A stretch of DNA of 64,000 bases, taken from the NCBI RefSeq assembly GCF_020037015.1, contig NZ_JAIQDE010000030.1:59951-123950 (forward strand). Direction: 5' to 3'. Below are positions 25,686 through 34,386 of the stretch, in pieces (within the stretch, counting starts at the first letter, position 1; each line of letters opens with the position of its first letter). The position numbers and the translations under genes were made by a program. The notes under the pieces were generated by a model that was not told the DNA's origin, made no database searches, and saw only the letters and a list, made by a program, of their open reading frames with translations. Origin of the DNA: Corallococcus sp. AS-1-6 (GTDB lineage Bacteria; Myxococcota; Myxococcia; Myxococcales; Myxococcaceae).

Positions 25686-28289
25686 ATGCGCGGGTGGCTC
25701 ATCGGTGGGGTGGCGGTCCTGGTCGCGTGCGGCCTCGTGCTGTTCTGGGCGCTGCGCTCCGGAGCACCTGCCACCCCCGCGGAGAACGGTGCGGCCACGC
25801 CCTCGCGGAATCGCCCCTCGAACCTCGCGCCCACACGGGAGCGCTCCGAACCCGTGGAAGGGCTCCCGACGTCGCAGTCCCCGAACGAAGCGGATGGCGT
25901 CCTGGACGTGGAGGTCCTCGCCGGGAGCACGCCTTCGGCCGGAACCACCGTGCGGCTCTATTCGCAGGGGGCTCGGGCGTCCACTTGGACGCTGACGGGC
26001 TCTGGCCTCACGGATCCGACAGGGCACGTCCGCATCGCCGCCGGTCCTGGCCGCTATCTCGTGGCCGTGCGTGCTCCGGACCGTGCACCCCTGCTGCGCG
26101 AGGCGGTCCGCCCTCTCGGTGAGCCACGCACGGCGCTGCGCATCTCCCTGGAGCCCGCGCAATCGCTCACGGGCCGCACGGTGGTGCGTGGAACGAATGA
26201 GCCGCTGCCACTCGTGGAGGTCGTCCTCACGGCGCACGCTCGCGAGCTGGAGGTCTGGCAGCGCGCGGACGCTCCTGAGGACGAGCGCGTCTACGCCATG
26301 AGCGACGAGCGCGGGAACTTCCGCGTCGATGGCCTCGCCCCGGGCACGTACCTGCTGGAGGCGCGGCCCCCCGGCTACGCGCGCGTGGTGCTGAGCCGCT
26401 TGCGCATCCCCGCGGAAGGCCCGCTGACGCTGGCGTTCCGGCTGGCGAGCGTCATCGAGGGCTACGTCGTGGACTCGAAGGGCCTGCCCGCCGCGAACGC
26501 GGAGGTGCGGGTGGAGGGCAAGCCCTCCCAGAGCGTGACGACCGGCGCGCAGGGCGGCTTCTCCGTGGAGGTGGAGCCCGGCTCCCACCTGCTGTCCGCG
26601 CGGCGCGGCGAGGAGACCGGCGCGCTCGACCTGCCGGTCCTCTGTGTCGCGGGCAGCACCGTGCGCGACGTGCGCATCCAACTGGGGCCGGGCGCGGTGC
26701 TGGAGGGCCGTGTCCTGGAGAAGTCCGAGGGCGCGCCCGTGGCCGGAGCGCGCGTCGAGGTCGGCCTCTCCGGTGGGGACGCGGACCCCGGCGTCGCCCT
26801 GTCGGACGGCGAAGGACACTTCGTCGTGCGAGGGCTCGCTCCCGGCAGCTACGACGCGAAGGTCACGGCCCCGGGCTTCTCGCCCGCCACCCGCTGGGGC
26901 CTGACGGTCAACCAGGGCGAGAGCTTCCCCGTGGAGTTCAAGCTCGCGCGCACCGGCACGGTGGAGGGCCAGGTGCGTGACCGGAACGGCGCGCCGGTGG
27001 CCGCGGCCCGGGTCTCGGGCGTCAGCATCGCGCGCGATGAGATGGAGGCGAGTGCCATCGACGCCCGCACCGACACGGAGGGCCGCTACCGCATCGAGGG
27101 GCTCGCCACGGGCCCCCTGTCCCTCTCCGCGCGCCATGAGGGGGCGACGACGGGCGTCCGCCAGAGTGTCTTCGTGGAGGCGAACCGCACCGTCCAGGCG
27201 GACTTCACGTTGGACGGCACGGGCACCCTGGAGGGCCAGGTGCGCGCGGCCCGGGGGGCGCTTCCGGACGCGATGATGGAGGTGACGGCCCTGGCGGAGG
27301 ACATGCGGCAGGGCGTGACTCCAGGCCTGGGCCAGGTCGTCGTGGACGCGCGAGGTGCCTTCCGGATGGTGCTCCCTTCGGGCGACTACACGCTCCTGCT
27401 CACGGCGCGCGGCCGCTTCGACCCGGGCTCACAGCAGAAGGTGCGGGTGGACGCGGGAAGGACGACCCAGGTCGAGTTCACCTGGGAGGACAAGCGCGAC
27501 GCGAACGAATACCGGGGCGTCGTCCTGGAGCCGGATGGCTCGCCCTCGCCCCGTGCCGTCATCACCCTCGCGTCGCCGGAGGAGCCGGGCATCCCCCTGT
27601 CCATGACGCCCACGGATGACGAGGGCCGGTTCGCCATCCCTCTCTCCCGAGGCGGAGGCTCCGCCGCGCGTCGCGTGCTGCTGAGCGCGCGCAACGGCGG
27701 ACGTTCGAGCGAGCCCGTGTCCGTCACGGCCGACCGGGACGTGGTCGTGCGGCTGCGGCCCTCGGCCTTCCTTCGCGGCCGCGTGGTGCGCAAGGGTGAA
27801 CCCGTCCGGGGCTTCACCCTGACCCTCCAGCTCCAGAAGGGCTTCCTCCCCAGGGGCACGGGGCCCCTTGAGTTCTCCGGCGACCGCTTCGAGCTGCGCG
27901 ACGCTCCGCCCGAGCCCGTGAAGCTGATGGCACGCACGGTGGACGGCTCCGTCGGCGAGGCCCTGGTGTCTCCCGGCACGGGCGCGGTGCTCGAGGTGGA
28001 GCTCCCCGTGACGGCGCCTGCCTCCGTGCGGGGCCGCGTGGTGAGCGCGGCCACGAAGGCGCCCGTCCCCGATGCGTTCATCTTCATCGAAGGCGAGCCG
28101 TCCTCCCCGGAGCACATCCCCAATGCGGAGGGCCGCTTCTTCCTCGGTGGCGTGCGCGCGGGGGAGCGCGTCCTCGTCATCCAGGGCGGCCCGTCCCAGG
28201 GACGGCTGCGCCGGCCGCTGAAGCTGAAGGAAGGCGATGAGCTGGACCTGGGCGACGTCGCCCTGGAGGTGACGCAGCCCACGCCGTGA
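25686..28289 (+). CDS. Membrane-anchored protein with serial carboxypeptidase-regulatory (Ig-like) repeats
   Basis: An 867 aa protein. ATG 25686 begins a basic N-terminus and one membrane segment ('GWLIGGVAVLVACGLVLFWAL', about 3-23), followed by a Pro/Ser/Arg linker and then about eight to nine beta-sandwich modules of 75-90 residues, each with the carboxypeptidase-regulatory signature 'G.V.d..G.PvagA.V' then 'T...G.f.v.gL.pG.Y' (for example 'LEGRVLEKSEGAPVAGARV' and 'VEGQVRDRNGAPVAAARV'). No enzyme domain is present. Such proteins are common in myxobacteria and are likely periplasmic or surface structural/adhesive proteins. It stops 5 bases before the stop of the convergent subtilase gene. 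Confidence 0.83.
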   Translation: MRGWLIGGVAVLVACGLVLFWALRSGAPATPAENGAATPSRNRPSNLAPTRERSEPVEGLPTSQSPNEADGVLDVEVLAGSTPSAGTTVRLYSQGARASTWTLTGSGLTDPTGHVRIAAGPGRYLVAVRAPDRAPLLREAVRPLGEPRTALRISLEPAQSLTGRTVVRGTNEPLPLVEVVLTAHARELEVWQRADAPEDERVYAMSDERGNFRVDGLAPGTYLLEARPPGYARVVLSRLRIPAEGPLTLAFRLASVIEGYVVDSKGLPAANAEVRVEGKPSQSVTTGAQGGFSVEVEPGSHLLSARRGEETGALDLPVLCVAGSTVRDVRIQLGPGAVLEGRVLEKSEGAPVAGARVEVGLSGGDADPGVALSDGEGHFVVRGLAPGSYDAKVTAPGFSPATRWGLTVNQGESFPVEFKLARTGTVEGQVRDRNGAPVAAARVSGVSIARDEMEASAIDARTDTEGRYRIEGLATGPLSLSARHEGATTGVRQSVFVEANRTVQADFTLDGTGTLEGQVRAARGALPDAMMEVTALAEDMRQGVTPGLGQVVVDARGAFRMVLPSGDYTLLLTARGRFDPGSQQKVRVDAGRTTQVEFTWEDKRDANEYRGVVLEPDGSPSPRAVITLASPEEPGIPLSMTPTDDEGRFAIPLSRGGGSAARRVLLSARNGGRSSEPVSVTADRDVVVRLRPSAFLRGRVVRKGEPVRGFTLTLQLQKGFLPRGTGPLEFSGDRFELRDAPPEPVKLMARTVDGSVGEALVSPGTGAVLEVELPVTAPASVRGRVVSAATKAPVPDAFIFIEGEPSSPEHIPNAEGRFFLGGVRAGERVLVIQGGPSQGRLRRPLKLKEGDELDLGDVALEVTQPTP

Positions 28290-28294
28290 GGCGC

Positions 28295-28993
28295 TCAGCC
28301 CTGCTTGCGCCGCCATCCCGGCGGAGGCCCGTCGCGCAGCACCTCGGCCACCGCCACCGCGCAGGCGAAGCTGGTCGTCATGGGCACCTGCATCCAGCGG
28401 CCTCCCATGTAGAGCCTCACCTCCCGCTCCTTCACGACGTGGTCCACCTTCACGTCCGCGCCCACGCGCTCCATGAGGGCGGGGTCGCCCACGGACACCA
28501 CCGACTCCAACTGCGCGGGCAGGGTGGGCATCCCGCCCGCGGAGGAGGCGATGATGGCGCCCCGCGCCGCCGCGCGGTCGGTGACCTCCCGCATGGACGC
28601 CTCCAGCGCGCGGTGGACCGTACCCAGGCTCAGGTTGAGCACGTCCACGCCCACCTCATCGAGCATCCACCCCATCGCCTCCACCAGGCACAGCGAGTGT
28701 CCTCGGATGTTCCGGTCGAGGACGCGGGCGACGTAGACCTCCACGTCCGGCCAGGGGCGGACCCGGTCGTGGAGGATGCTCAGGACGGCCGTGCCGTGCC
28801 CGTGCGTGTCCTCCAGGTCCAGCGTGCCCGCGCCGTCCCGCCACGCCTCCAGCTCCTCCCGTTCGTAGGCGCGCGCCTCCAGCACCTGCGCGTCCAGGTC
28901 GAGCGAGAAGGACGCCGCTCCCGCGAGGTGCATCGCGTGCTCGCGCAGGAAGGCCACCTCCACGCCGCTGTCGATGATGCCGACCTTCTTCAC
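28295..28993 (-). CDS. Minimal subtilisin-like (S8) protease, last gene of the peptide operon
   Basis: A 232 aa protease core without prodomain or signal peptide, so probably cytoplasmic. Triad: Asp8 in 'GIIDSGV', His66 in 'THGHGTAV', Ser208 in 'MTTSFACAV'. The oxyanion-hole Asn region reads 'IASSAGGMPT' where 'AAGN' is usual, so Gly154 replaces the Asn, which would lower activity or indicate a specialised role. The GTG start at 28993 overlaps the stop of the 92 aa membrane protein gene (GTGA). As the exporter of this operon has no peptidase domain, this protease is the best candidate for removing the leader of the two small peptides, as LanP does in some lantibiotic loci; this is inference. 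Confidence 0.85.
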   Translation of the reverse strand: MKKVGIIDSGVEVAFLREHAMHLAGAASFSLDLDAQVLEARAYEREELEAWRDGAGTLDLEDTHGHGTAVLSILHDRVRPWPDVEVYVARVLDRNIRGHSLCLVEAMGWMLDEVGVDVLNLSLGTVHRALEASMREVTDRAAARGAIIASSAGGMPTLPAQLESVVSVGDPALMERVGADVKVDHVVKEREVRLYMGGRWMQVPMTTSFACAVAVAEVLRDGPPPGWRRKQG

Positions 28994-29268
28994 GGCGAGC
29001 TGCCTCCCGGCCGCGAAGGGCTCCAGTGCTTCAACTGCCGGAACACATAGGTGCCCAGCGACACGGACTCCGTGCGGGGCGGGACGGCGTCCGGGACGGA
29101 CACGGTCAGGCGCACGAGCGAACCCGCGAGCGCCATCCCCGCGCCCAGCGCCAGGACGAGCAGGAGCGTGAGCGTGCCGATGCGCCGCACGACGAAGAGG
29201 CCCGCGTGGTCCGGGTCCTCCAGGAGCGGCAGCCGCGAGGGCAGTGGGCGTGGGGGCTCGTTCGCCAT
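28990..29268 (-). CDS. 92 aa single-helix membrane protein of the peptide operon
   Basis: The N-terminus 'PSRLPLLEDPDHAGLFVVRRI' is followed by one membrane helix at about 31-51 ('TLTLLLVLALGAGMALAGSL') and then a 40-residue tail 'VRLTVSVPDAVPPR...' ending in a Ser/Pro/Gly-rich segment. The layout resembles the membrane entry of an HlyD-type adaptor without its coiled coil, but similarity is too weak to name. ATG 29268 lies 25 bases after the ABC exporter stop, and its stop overlaps the GTG of the protease gene. An accessory role in export or self-protection is possible. Confidence 0.72.
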   Translation of the reverse strand: MANEPPRPLPSRLPLLEDPDHAGLFVVRRIGTLTLLLVLALGAGMALAGSLVRLTVSVPDAVPPRTESVSLGTYVFRQLKHWSPSRPGGSSP

Positions 29269-29293
29269 GACCGGGATCCTTCCTTCCGCCGCG

Positions 29294-31096
29294 TCAGGCG
29301 GCGTCCGCCTCGCCCAGGCCCGCGCGGAACAGCCGCTGATACGGCGCGCAGCGCGCGAGCAGCTCCGCGTGCGGCCCCTGGCCCACCAACCGCCCTCCCG
29401 CGAGCATCCACACCTCGTCGGCCAGGGGCGCGTTGGCCAGCCGGTGCGTGATGAACAGCACCGTCTGGCCGCGCTCCCGGGCCCGCGTGAGCAGCGCCCG
29501 CACGATGGCGGACTCCGTCTCCACGTCGAGCTGCGAGGTGGCCTCGTCCAACAACAACACCGGCGCGTCGCGCAGCACCGCCCGGGCCAGCGCCAGCCGC
29601 TGCCGCTGGCCGCCGGAGAGGCTCGCGCCCGCCTCGGCCACCGGCGTGTCGAAGCCCTGCGGCAGCGCGGCCAGGACGGGCTCCAGCGCGCACAGCCGCA
29701 CGGCCTGCCGCAGGTCCTCCTCGCTCACGCCGGTGAGCCCCAGGGTGAGGTTGTCGCGCACGGTGCCGTGGTACAGCTCCACGTCCTGCCACACCACCGC
29801 GAGCTGCCGGCGCAGGTCGGACAGCTCCAGCGTCCGCGCGTCCTGTCCGTCGAACAGCACGCGCCCCCGGCCCGGCTCCTCCAGCCGCGTCAGCATCCGC
29901 GCGAGCGTCGTCTTCCCGGAGCCGCTGGAGCCGACGATGGTCACCACCGCGCCGGGGCGGATGCGCGCGCTCACCTCGCGCAGCACGTCCTGCCCGGGCA
30001 GGTAGCCGAAGGACACGTCCTCCAGCTCCACGCCGCCGGAGAGCCGCCGCGCCGGCGGAGCCGGCAGGGTCAGCGAGCGGGCCGGGTCCTGCTCCGGCGT
30101 CTCGTGCAGGTACTCGAAGAAGCGGCGCAGGTGGACCCCGCGCTGCTGCAGGCCGGTGACGAAGGCGATGGTCTCGATGACCGGCCCGCGCAGGTACGCG
30201 GCATACGCCACGAAGGCCACGAAGCCGCCCAGCGTCAGCTTGCCCTGGAGGATGAGCCGCCAGCCCAGCCAGGTGAAGAGCGCCGTCTGCGCGGCCTCCA
30301 CCGTGCGCTCGAACAGCCGCAGCAGCCCCTCCACCCCGTGGGCCTTGAGGTGCGCCCGCAGCACGGAGCGCATGAGCCCCGCCGCGCGCTGGTACACGAA
30401 CGGCTCCAGCGCCAGCACCTTCGTCGTGCGGCTCTGCCGCAGCGTCTCCACCTGGAGCGCCTGGAGGGCGCCGTGCACGCCCATCACCTCCTGCCACGCG
30501 AGCCCCATGGCGCGGCCGATGACGAGCGGCACCGCCACCACGATGGGCAGCGTGGCCACGGCCGCCAGCGCCAGTTGCCAATGGAGCGAAGCCAGGGTGA
30601 AGGGGATGACGACCAGGAAGGTGAGCTGGGAGAAGACCAGCCGGATCAACCCCAGCACCAGCGCCATGCCCGCCTTCGCGTCGTCGAAGCGGCTGGTGAG
30701 CTCCCCCACCTGCCGCCGGGAGAAGAAGCGGTCCGGCAGGTGCTGCAGGTGGTTGAAGAGGTAGAGCGCGGCGGAGCCCTCCAGCTTCACCGTGAGGTAC
30801 GAGGAGTAGTAGCCGAACAGCGACTCCGCGAGCGCCGCCGCCACCGACGCGGCGAGGATGCTCAGCACCAGCACGTGCAACAGCCCCAGGTCCCGCGGGG
30901 ACGACACGTGGTCGAACAACAGCCGCGTGAGGAAGGGCGGGATGAGCAGGAGCCCGGTGATGACCGGGCCCAGCAGCGCGCTCCTCGCGAGCGAGCCCCA
31001 CGCGGGACGCAGGAGCCGCAGCATCGCGGCGAGATACCGCGCCGACTGCCGCAGCCCGGGGGCCCCTTCTGTCCGCATCGCGCCGCCCGCTTCCAT
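29294..31096 (-). CDS. ABC exporter (fused permease-ATPase) of the peptide operon, no C39 domain
   Basis: A 600 aa half-transporter: six transmembrane helices within about 25-320 and a C-terminal ATPase with Walker A 'VGSSGSGKTT', Q-loop 'VWQDVELYHG', signature 'LSGGQRQRLALARA', Walker B 'VLLLDEATS' and H-loop 'FITHR'. It functions as a homodimer in the inner membrane and matches peptide/lipid exporters of the ABCB/HlyB type, but lacks the N-terminal C39 peptidase found in bacteriocin exporters. The chosen ATG 31096 shares one base with the stop of the upstream 994 aa gene (TGATG), indicating coupled translation; ATG 31078 is an alternative. It probably exports the products of the two small peptide genes. 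Confidence 0.92.
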   Translation of the reverse strand: MEAGGAMRTEGAPGLRQSARYLAAMLRLLRPAWGSLARSALLGPVITGLLLIPPFLTRLLFDHVSSPRDLGLLHVLVLSILAASVAAALAESLFGYYSSYLTVKLEGSAALYLFNHLQHLPDRFFSRRQVGELTSRFDDAKAGMALVLGLIRLVFSQLTFLVVIPFTLASLHWQLALAAVATLPIVVAVPLVIGRAMGLAWQEVMGVHGALQALQVETLRQSRTTKVLALEPFVYQRAAGLMRSVLRAHLKAHGVEGLLRLFERTVEAAQTALFTWLGWRLILQGKLTLGGFVAFVAYAAYLRGPVIETIAFVTGLQQRGVHLRRFFEYLHETPEQDPARSLTLPAPPARRLSGGVELEDVSFGYLPGQDVLREVSARIRPGAVVTIVGSSGSGKTTLARMLTRLEEPGRGRVLFDGQDARTLELSDLRRQLAVVWQDVELYHGTVRDNLTLGLTGVSEEDLRQAVRLCALEPVLAALPQGFDTPVAEAGASLSGGQRQRLALARAVLRDAPVLLLDEATSQLDVETESAIVRALLTRARERGQTVLFITHRLANAPLADEVWMLAGGRLVGQGPHAELLARCAPYQRLFRAGLGEADAA

Positions 31097-34080
31097 CACA
31101 GGTGCGTGAGCACGCTCCGCGCCAGCGCGTCCACTTCCTCCGGGATGGCGTGGACGCGCAGGCCGGTGTGCTGCTCCATCTTCCGCCGCGCCTCCTCCAG
31201 GACCTCGTCCCGGACGCCCAGGAACCACGTCTCCGTCCAGCGGCTGCCCAGGAGCTTGCGCCCGCCCATCATCGCCAGCCCCACCACCGTGCAGGGCACC
31301 TGGTGCTCGCGGGCCAGCGACTCCACGTACTCGCGCGTCGCGATGACGTCCTCGGGCTTCGTGTCCACCGCCACGGTCAGCACCACCAGGCGCGGCAGGA
31401 ACGTCTCGTAGATGTGCGTGGAGGCGTTGGCCCGGCGGTCCTGGCCCTGCGGCACGTAGAGCAGGCCGTTCTGCCCGCCGGTGATGACCAGGTCGCAGTC
31501 CTTCGCCAGGTCCGCCATGAGCCGCCGCTCGAACGCCAGCCGCTGCGGGCCCTCCACGCGCAGCACGCGCGAGTAGCCCGTGTCCGAGCCCAGCAGGATG
31601 CCCGTGGGCTCCGTGGCGTGGTGGCGCACGCGCACGTGCTTCGCCAGCGCCTCGCGCAGGTAGACCTGCGTGGTGAACTTGCCCTGCACCGTGTCCGTGC
31701 CGAAGACGCCCAGCAGGTTGCGCGGCCCGTAGTCCGCCAGGGCCGGCTTCGCGAGCGCGTCCTGCTCCGGCACCGCCACGCGGAAGAAGAGCCGCGGGTC
31801 CGGCTCCAGCCCGTCGAAGAGGTCGTAATAGAGGATGTCGTCGTACAGCGACACCACCGGCAGCCGCCTGCGCGTGGCCACCTCCAGCAGCGCGCGGACG
31901 TGCGGCACCTCCGTCTCGAAGTTGAGCGAGCAGGTGAAGACGACCGCGTCGAAGTCATGGCGCGCGATGGCCGCCGGGTCGTTCACCACGGGCACGGACA
32001 GCTCCCCGGCCTGGATGTACTCGCCCGCGTCGCTGAGCGTCACCGTGTCGTCGAAGACGACGCACGCCGGGGCCGGGCTCCGGTCGCGGAAGCGCAGGAG
32101 CGCGTAGCCTTCCTTGTTGTACTTGAAGACGGCGGTCCGCTTGCCCGCGAGCACCTCCATCACCTGCGCGCGCGTGTACAGGTGGCGGCTGCGCAGCGTG
32201 GGGTTCAGCTTGAGGGGCAGCCGCTGGTCGCCCTCCCAGATTTCACCCAGCTTCTGGTAGAGCACCTCCGGGTCGTACTTGGGATAGGTGCGGGTGTCCG
32301 GCGCGATGAGCAGCGGCACGCCGTAGTCCGGCATCTGGAAGACGTGCTCGGCCTCTCCCCCCTCCACGCGCAGCGCGTAGCGGCCCTGCGGGTGCAGGAG
32401 GAAGTACTGGAACGCGACGCGCAGTCCCGCGACCTCCAGCAACTCCGCGTCGAGCGTCAGCTCCCGGCGCGCCCCGGTGTTCACGCCCTCCAGCGACAGC
32501 CGGCGCAGGAGGAACGGCGGCTGCTCCTGCCCGCCAGACTTGCTCACGTGGATGAGCACGCACTTGAAGGGGTCCACCGGGAAGGACGTGAGCAGCTCCG
32601 GCGAGAAGTCCTTCAGCCGCGACACGACCTGCTCGTAACGCGCGAGGAACAGGGAGCGCGCCCGGTCCCGCTGCGTCGGATCCGGAATCATGAACAGCAG
32701 GTCGCTGCCGCTGAAGACCTCGAAGCGGCGCCACGTCTCGCGCGTCTCCGCGTCCACCGGCTCCGGGAGCTGCGCCTCCACCAGCTTGATGAGCGCGTAC
32801 ATCCACGCGTTGCCCGGCGTCAGCCAGTGCTCGCTGTAGAAGTCGCGCCCCCACGTCGAATAGTAGAGCCGGGGCAGCGACGGCGGCTCGGGCGGCGGCG
32901 GGGCGGCCTGGACTTCGACGGGCGCGGCGGGCTGCATGACGCCCTCCAGCCACTCGATGCCCTCGTGCCACCAGTGGCCGAACAGCTCCGTGTCGAACGC
33001 GAGCACGAACGTCCGCCCGTCCTGCACGAGCGCGCGGCGCGAGTCCAGCAGCTCCCAGAACTCGCGCACGTGCTGCTTCACCTGGGCGCGGGCGGCCTCC
33101 ACGTCGTAGAGCGCCTTCTGGCCCAGGTCGACCTTCTGGCCCGTCACCGCCTGGTACTTCAGGCCCGTCCACACGTGCCCCCGCTTGTTCGCGGGCACGG
33201 GCACGCCCAGCTCCTCGAAGTACTCGGGCCGCAGGTCGAAGCCCACGTCCCGGAAGAACTCGCGGTACACCGGGTGCGCGGGGAACGTGGACTCGGGCGA
33301 CTTCCACAGGTGCAGCCCGATGCGGTAGTCGTGGACCAGCACCTCCAGGCCCTCGTGGCGGAACACGCCGCTGGGGTCCTGGGGCTGGGACGCGCCAATG
33401 CCCGTCAGGCTGAGCGCGGTGCGGCGGATGCCATGGCGCGTGAGCACGCGCTCCAGCCCCGGCTGGAAGGCGCACTCGGGCAACCAGAGGCCGTCCGGCT
33501 CGCCGCCGAAGACGTCCTGGAAGGACTCCACGCCCCGCGCCACCAGCCGGTCCGCGACGGCGGGCTGGAAGAAGGGCAGGAAGTTGTGCTGCGGCGTGGA
33601 GGTCCAGAGCTGCACGTTGGACGGCCGATGGCGCCCCAGCGCGGCGAACACGTCCCGCAGGCTGTGCTGCTGGAGGAACGCGAGGCTGTCCTCCACGCGC
33701 CGCAGGTACATGCCCGCGGTGCGGTGCACCCGCGCGAGCGCCTCGTCCGACAGGGCCTGGGGGTACTTCTCGTAGCGGTTGTAGAGCTCCAGCCGCGACG
33801 TGCGCTCCAGCTCGCGCGTGGCGATGCGCTTCAGCAACTGGAGATAGCCGGTGTAGCGCTCCTCGCTGGCGACGAGCTGCTCGAAGAGGCACGGGGTGAA
33901 GGACATCACCAGCGTGCCGGCGAAGCGCTGGGAGTCCCAGCGCTCCAGCATCCGGAACAGCGGGATGTACGTCTCCGTCAGCGCTTCGAAGAGCCAGTTC
34001 TCCGGCTCATCGAAGAGGGGCCCCTCGCCCAACACCTGCGGCATGTGGGTGTTGAGGATCAGGGTGAGGCGCGTGTTCAT
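31096..34080 (-). CDS. GH57-type domain fused to a DUF1611-type P-loop domain
   Basis: A 994 aa two-part protein. Residues about 5-500 follow the GH57/DUF1957 plan: region I 'LNTHMPQV' (first His of the usual H-x-H-x-P replaced by Asn10), 'LVMSFTPCLFEQL', nucleophile Glu202 in 'GLWLPECAF', and acid Asp363 in 'LAFDTELFGHWWHEG'. After a beta-rich spacer (about 500-640), residues about 650-994 match DUF1611: an N-terminal Rossmann-like part and P-loop 'GVFGTDTVQGKFTT' (791-804) with 'EPTGILLGSDTG'. GH57 enzymes act on alpha-glucans, and DUF1611 includes the D-glutamate N-acetyltransferase DgcN. I have not seen this fusion described. Its place between peptide genes and exporter suggests it modifies the peptides. 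Confidence 0.82.
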   Translation of the reverse strand: MNTRLTLILNTHMPQVLGEGPLFDEPENWLFEALTETYIPLFRMLERWDSQRFAGTLVMSFTPCLFEQLVASEERYTGYLQLLKRIATRELERTSRLELYNRYEKYPQALSDEALARVHRTAGMYLRRVEDSLAFLQQHSLRDVFAALGRHRPSNVQLWTSTPQHNFLPFFQPAVADRLVARGVESFQDVFGGEPDGLWLPECAFQPGLERVLTRHGIRRTALSLTGIGASQPQDPSGVFRHEGLEVLVHDYRIGLHLWKSPESTFPAHPVYREFFRDVGFDLRPEYFEELGVPVPANKRGHVWTGLKYQAVTGQKVDLGQKALYDVEAARAQVKQHVREFWELLDSRRALVQDGRTFVLAFDTELFGHWWHEGIEWLEGVMQPAAPVEVQAAPPPPEPPSLPRLYYSTWGRDFYSEHWLTPGNAWMYALIKLVEAQLPEPVDAETRETWRRFEVFSGSDLLFMIPDPTQRDRARSLFLARYEQVVSRLKDFSPELLTSFPVDPFKCVLIHVSKSGGQEQPPFLLRRLSLEGVNTGARRELTLDAELLEVAGLRVAFQYFLLHPQGRYALRVEGGEAEHVFQMPDYGVPLLIAPDTRTYPKYDPEVLYQKLGEIWEGDQRLPLKLNPTLRSRHLYTRAQVMEVLAGKRTAVFKYNKEGYALLRFRDRSPAPACVVFDDTVTLSDAGEYIQAGELSVPVVNDPAAIARHDFDAVVFTCSLNFETEVPHVRALLEVATRRRLPVVSLYDDILYYDLFDGLEPDPRLFFRVAVPEQDALAKPALADYGPRNLLGVFGTDTVQGKFTTQVYLREALAKHVRVRHHATEPTGILLGSDTGYSRVLRVEGPQRLAFERRLMADLAKDCDLVITGGQNGLLYVPQGQDRRANASTHIYETFLPRLVVLTVAVDTKPEDVIATREYVESLAREHQVPCTVVGLAMMGGRKLLGSRWTETWFLGVRDEVLEEARRKMEQHTGLRVHAIPEEVDALARSVLTHL

Positions 34081-34123
34081 GAGGGGACCGCGAGACGGGG
34101 GGAGGCGGGGGAGACGCGGGCCG

Positions 34124-34342
34124 CTAGCAGCCGAACGTGGAGCGGTCCTCGGCGGTGACGGTGCCGCCGTCCTCGCAGGTCCACTGGTACGTCCAGGAGT
34201 TCTGCCAGACGGCGCCGCCGCCGAAGGAGGGCACCATCGTCCAGGTGGCCCCGGCGAAGGTGGAGGTGCCGAAGCCCTGGACATCCGGGCTGCCCTGCAC
34301 CGCGTTCAGCAGGTCACTGACGTTCTTGCGCGTGTAACGCAT
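34124..34342 (-). CDS. Small peptide B, probable precursor peptide
   Basis: A 72 aa peptide starting 'MRYTRKNVSDLLNAVQG' and ending 'CEDGGTVTAEDRSTFGC'. It aligns without gaps to peptide A over 72 residues with 38 identities by my count: 21 of the first 28 and 11 of the last 17 are identical, while residues 43-55 share none. Cys56 and Cys72 are conserved. The middle is Trp/Tyr/Gly/Ser-rich. The ATG follows 'CTGGAG' as in peptide A, so the duplication includes the leader region. A conserved leader, variable centre and conserved Cys tail are what a peptide precursor family would show, but no processing site is known. No hydrophobic signal peptide is present. Confidence 0.8.
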   Translation of the reverse strand: MRYTRKNVSDLLNAVQGSPDVQGFGTSTFAGATWTMVPSFGGGAVWQNSWTYQWTCEDGGTVTAEDRSTFGC

Positions 34343-34386
34343 GGGAGTGCTCCAGGGGTGGCGTGGGAAGACCGCGAAGCGGGGCG

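Noticed and set aside
25377..27137. Long open frame on the minus strand under the repeat protein gene
   Set aside because: Its translation is His/Arg/Gly/Ala-rich shadow of a strong plus-strand gene; only the short part beyond the plus gene (25377-25523) looks protein-like and is reported separately as a remnant.
28990..29268. Reading the 92 aa membrane protein as a truncated HlyD adaptor
   Set aside because: Only the membrane entry resembles an adaptor; the coiled coil and lipoyl halves are absent and the gene has overlapping start/stop with its neighbour, so it appears complete.
31096..34080. Calling the fusion protein a glycogen branching enzyme
   Set aside because: The GH57 half has branching-enzyme-like motifs, but region I is altered, a DUF1611 domain is fused and no glycogen gene is nearby.
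34343..34386. Attenuator between the two peptide genes
   Set aside because: A 4-bp stem CCGC/GCGG (34372-34382) exists but is too short to support a claim.
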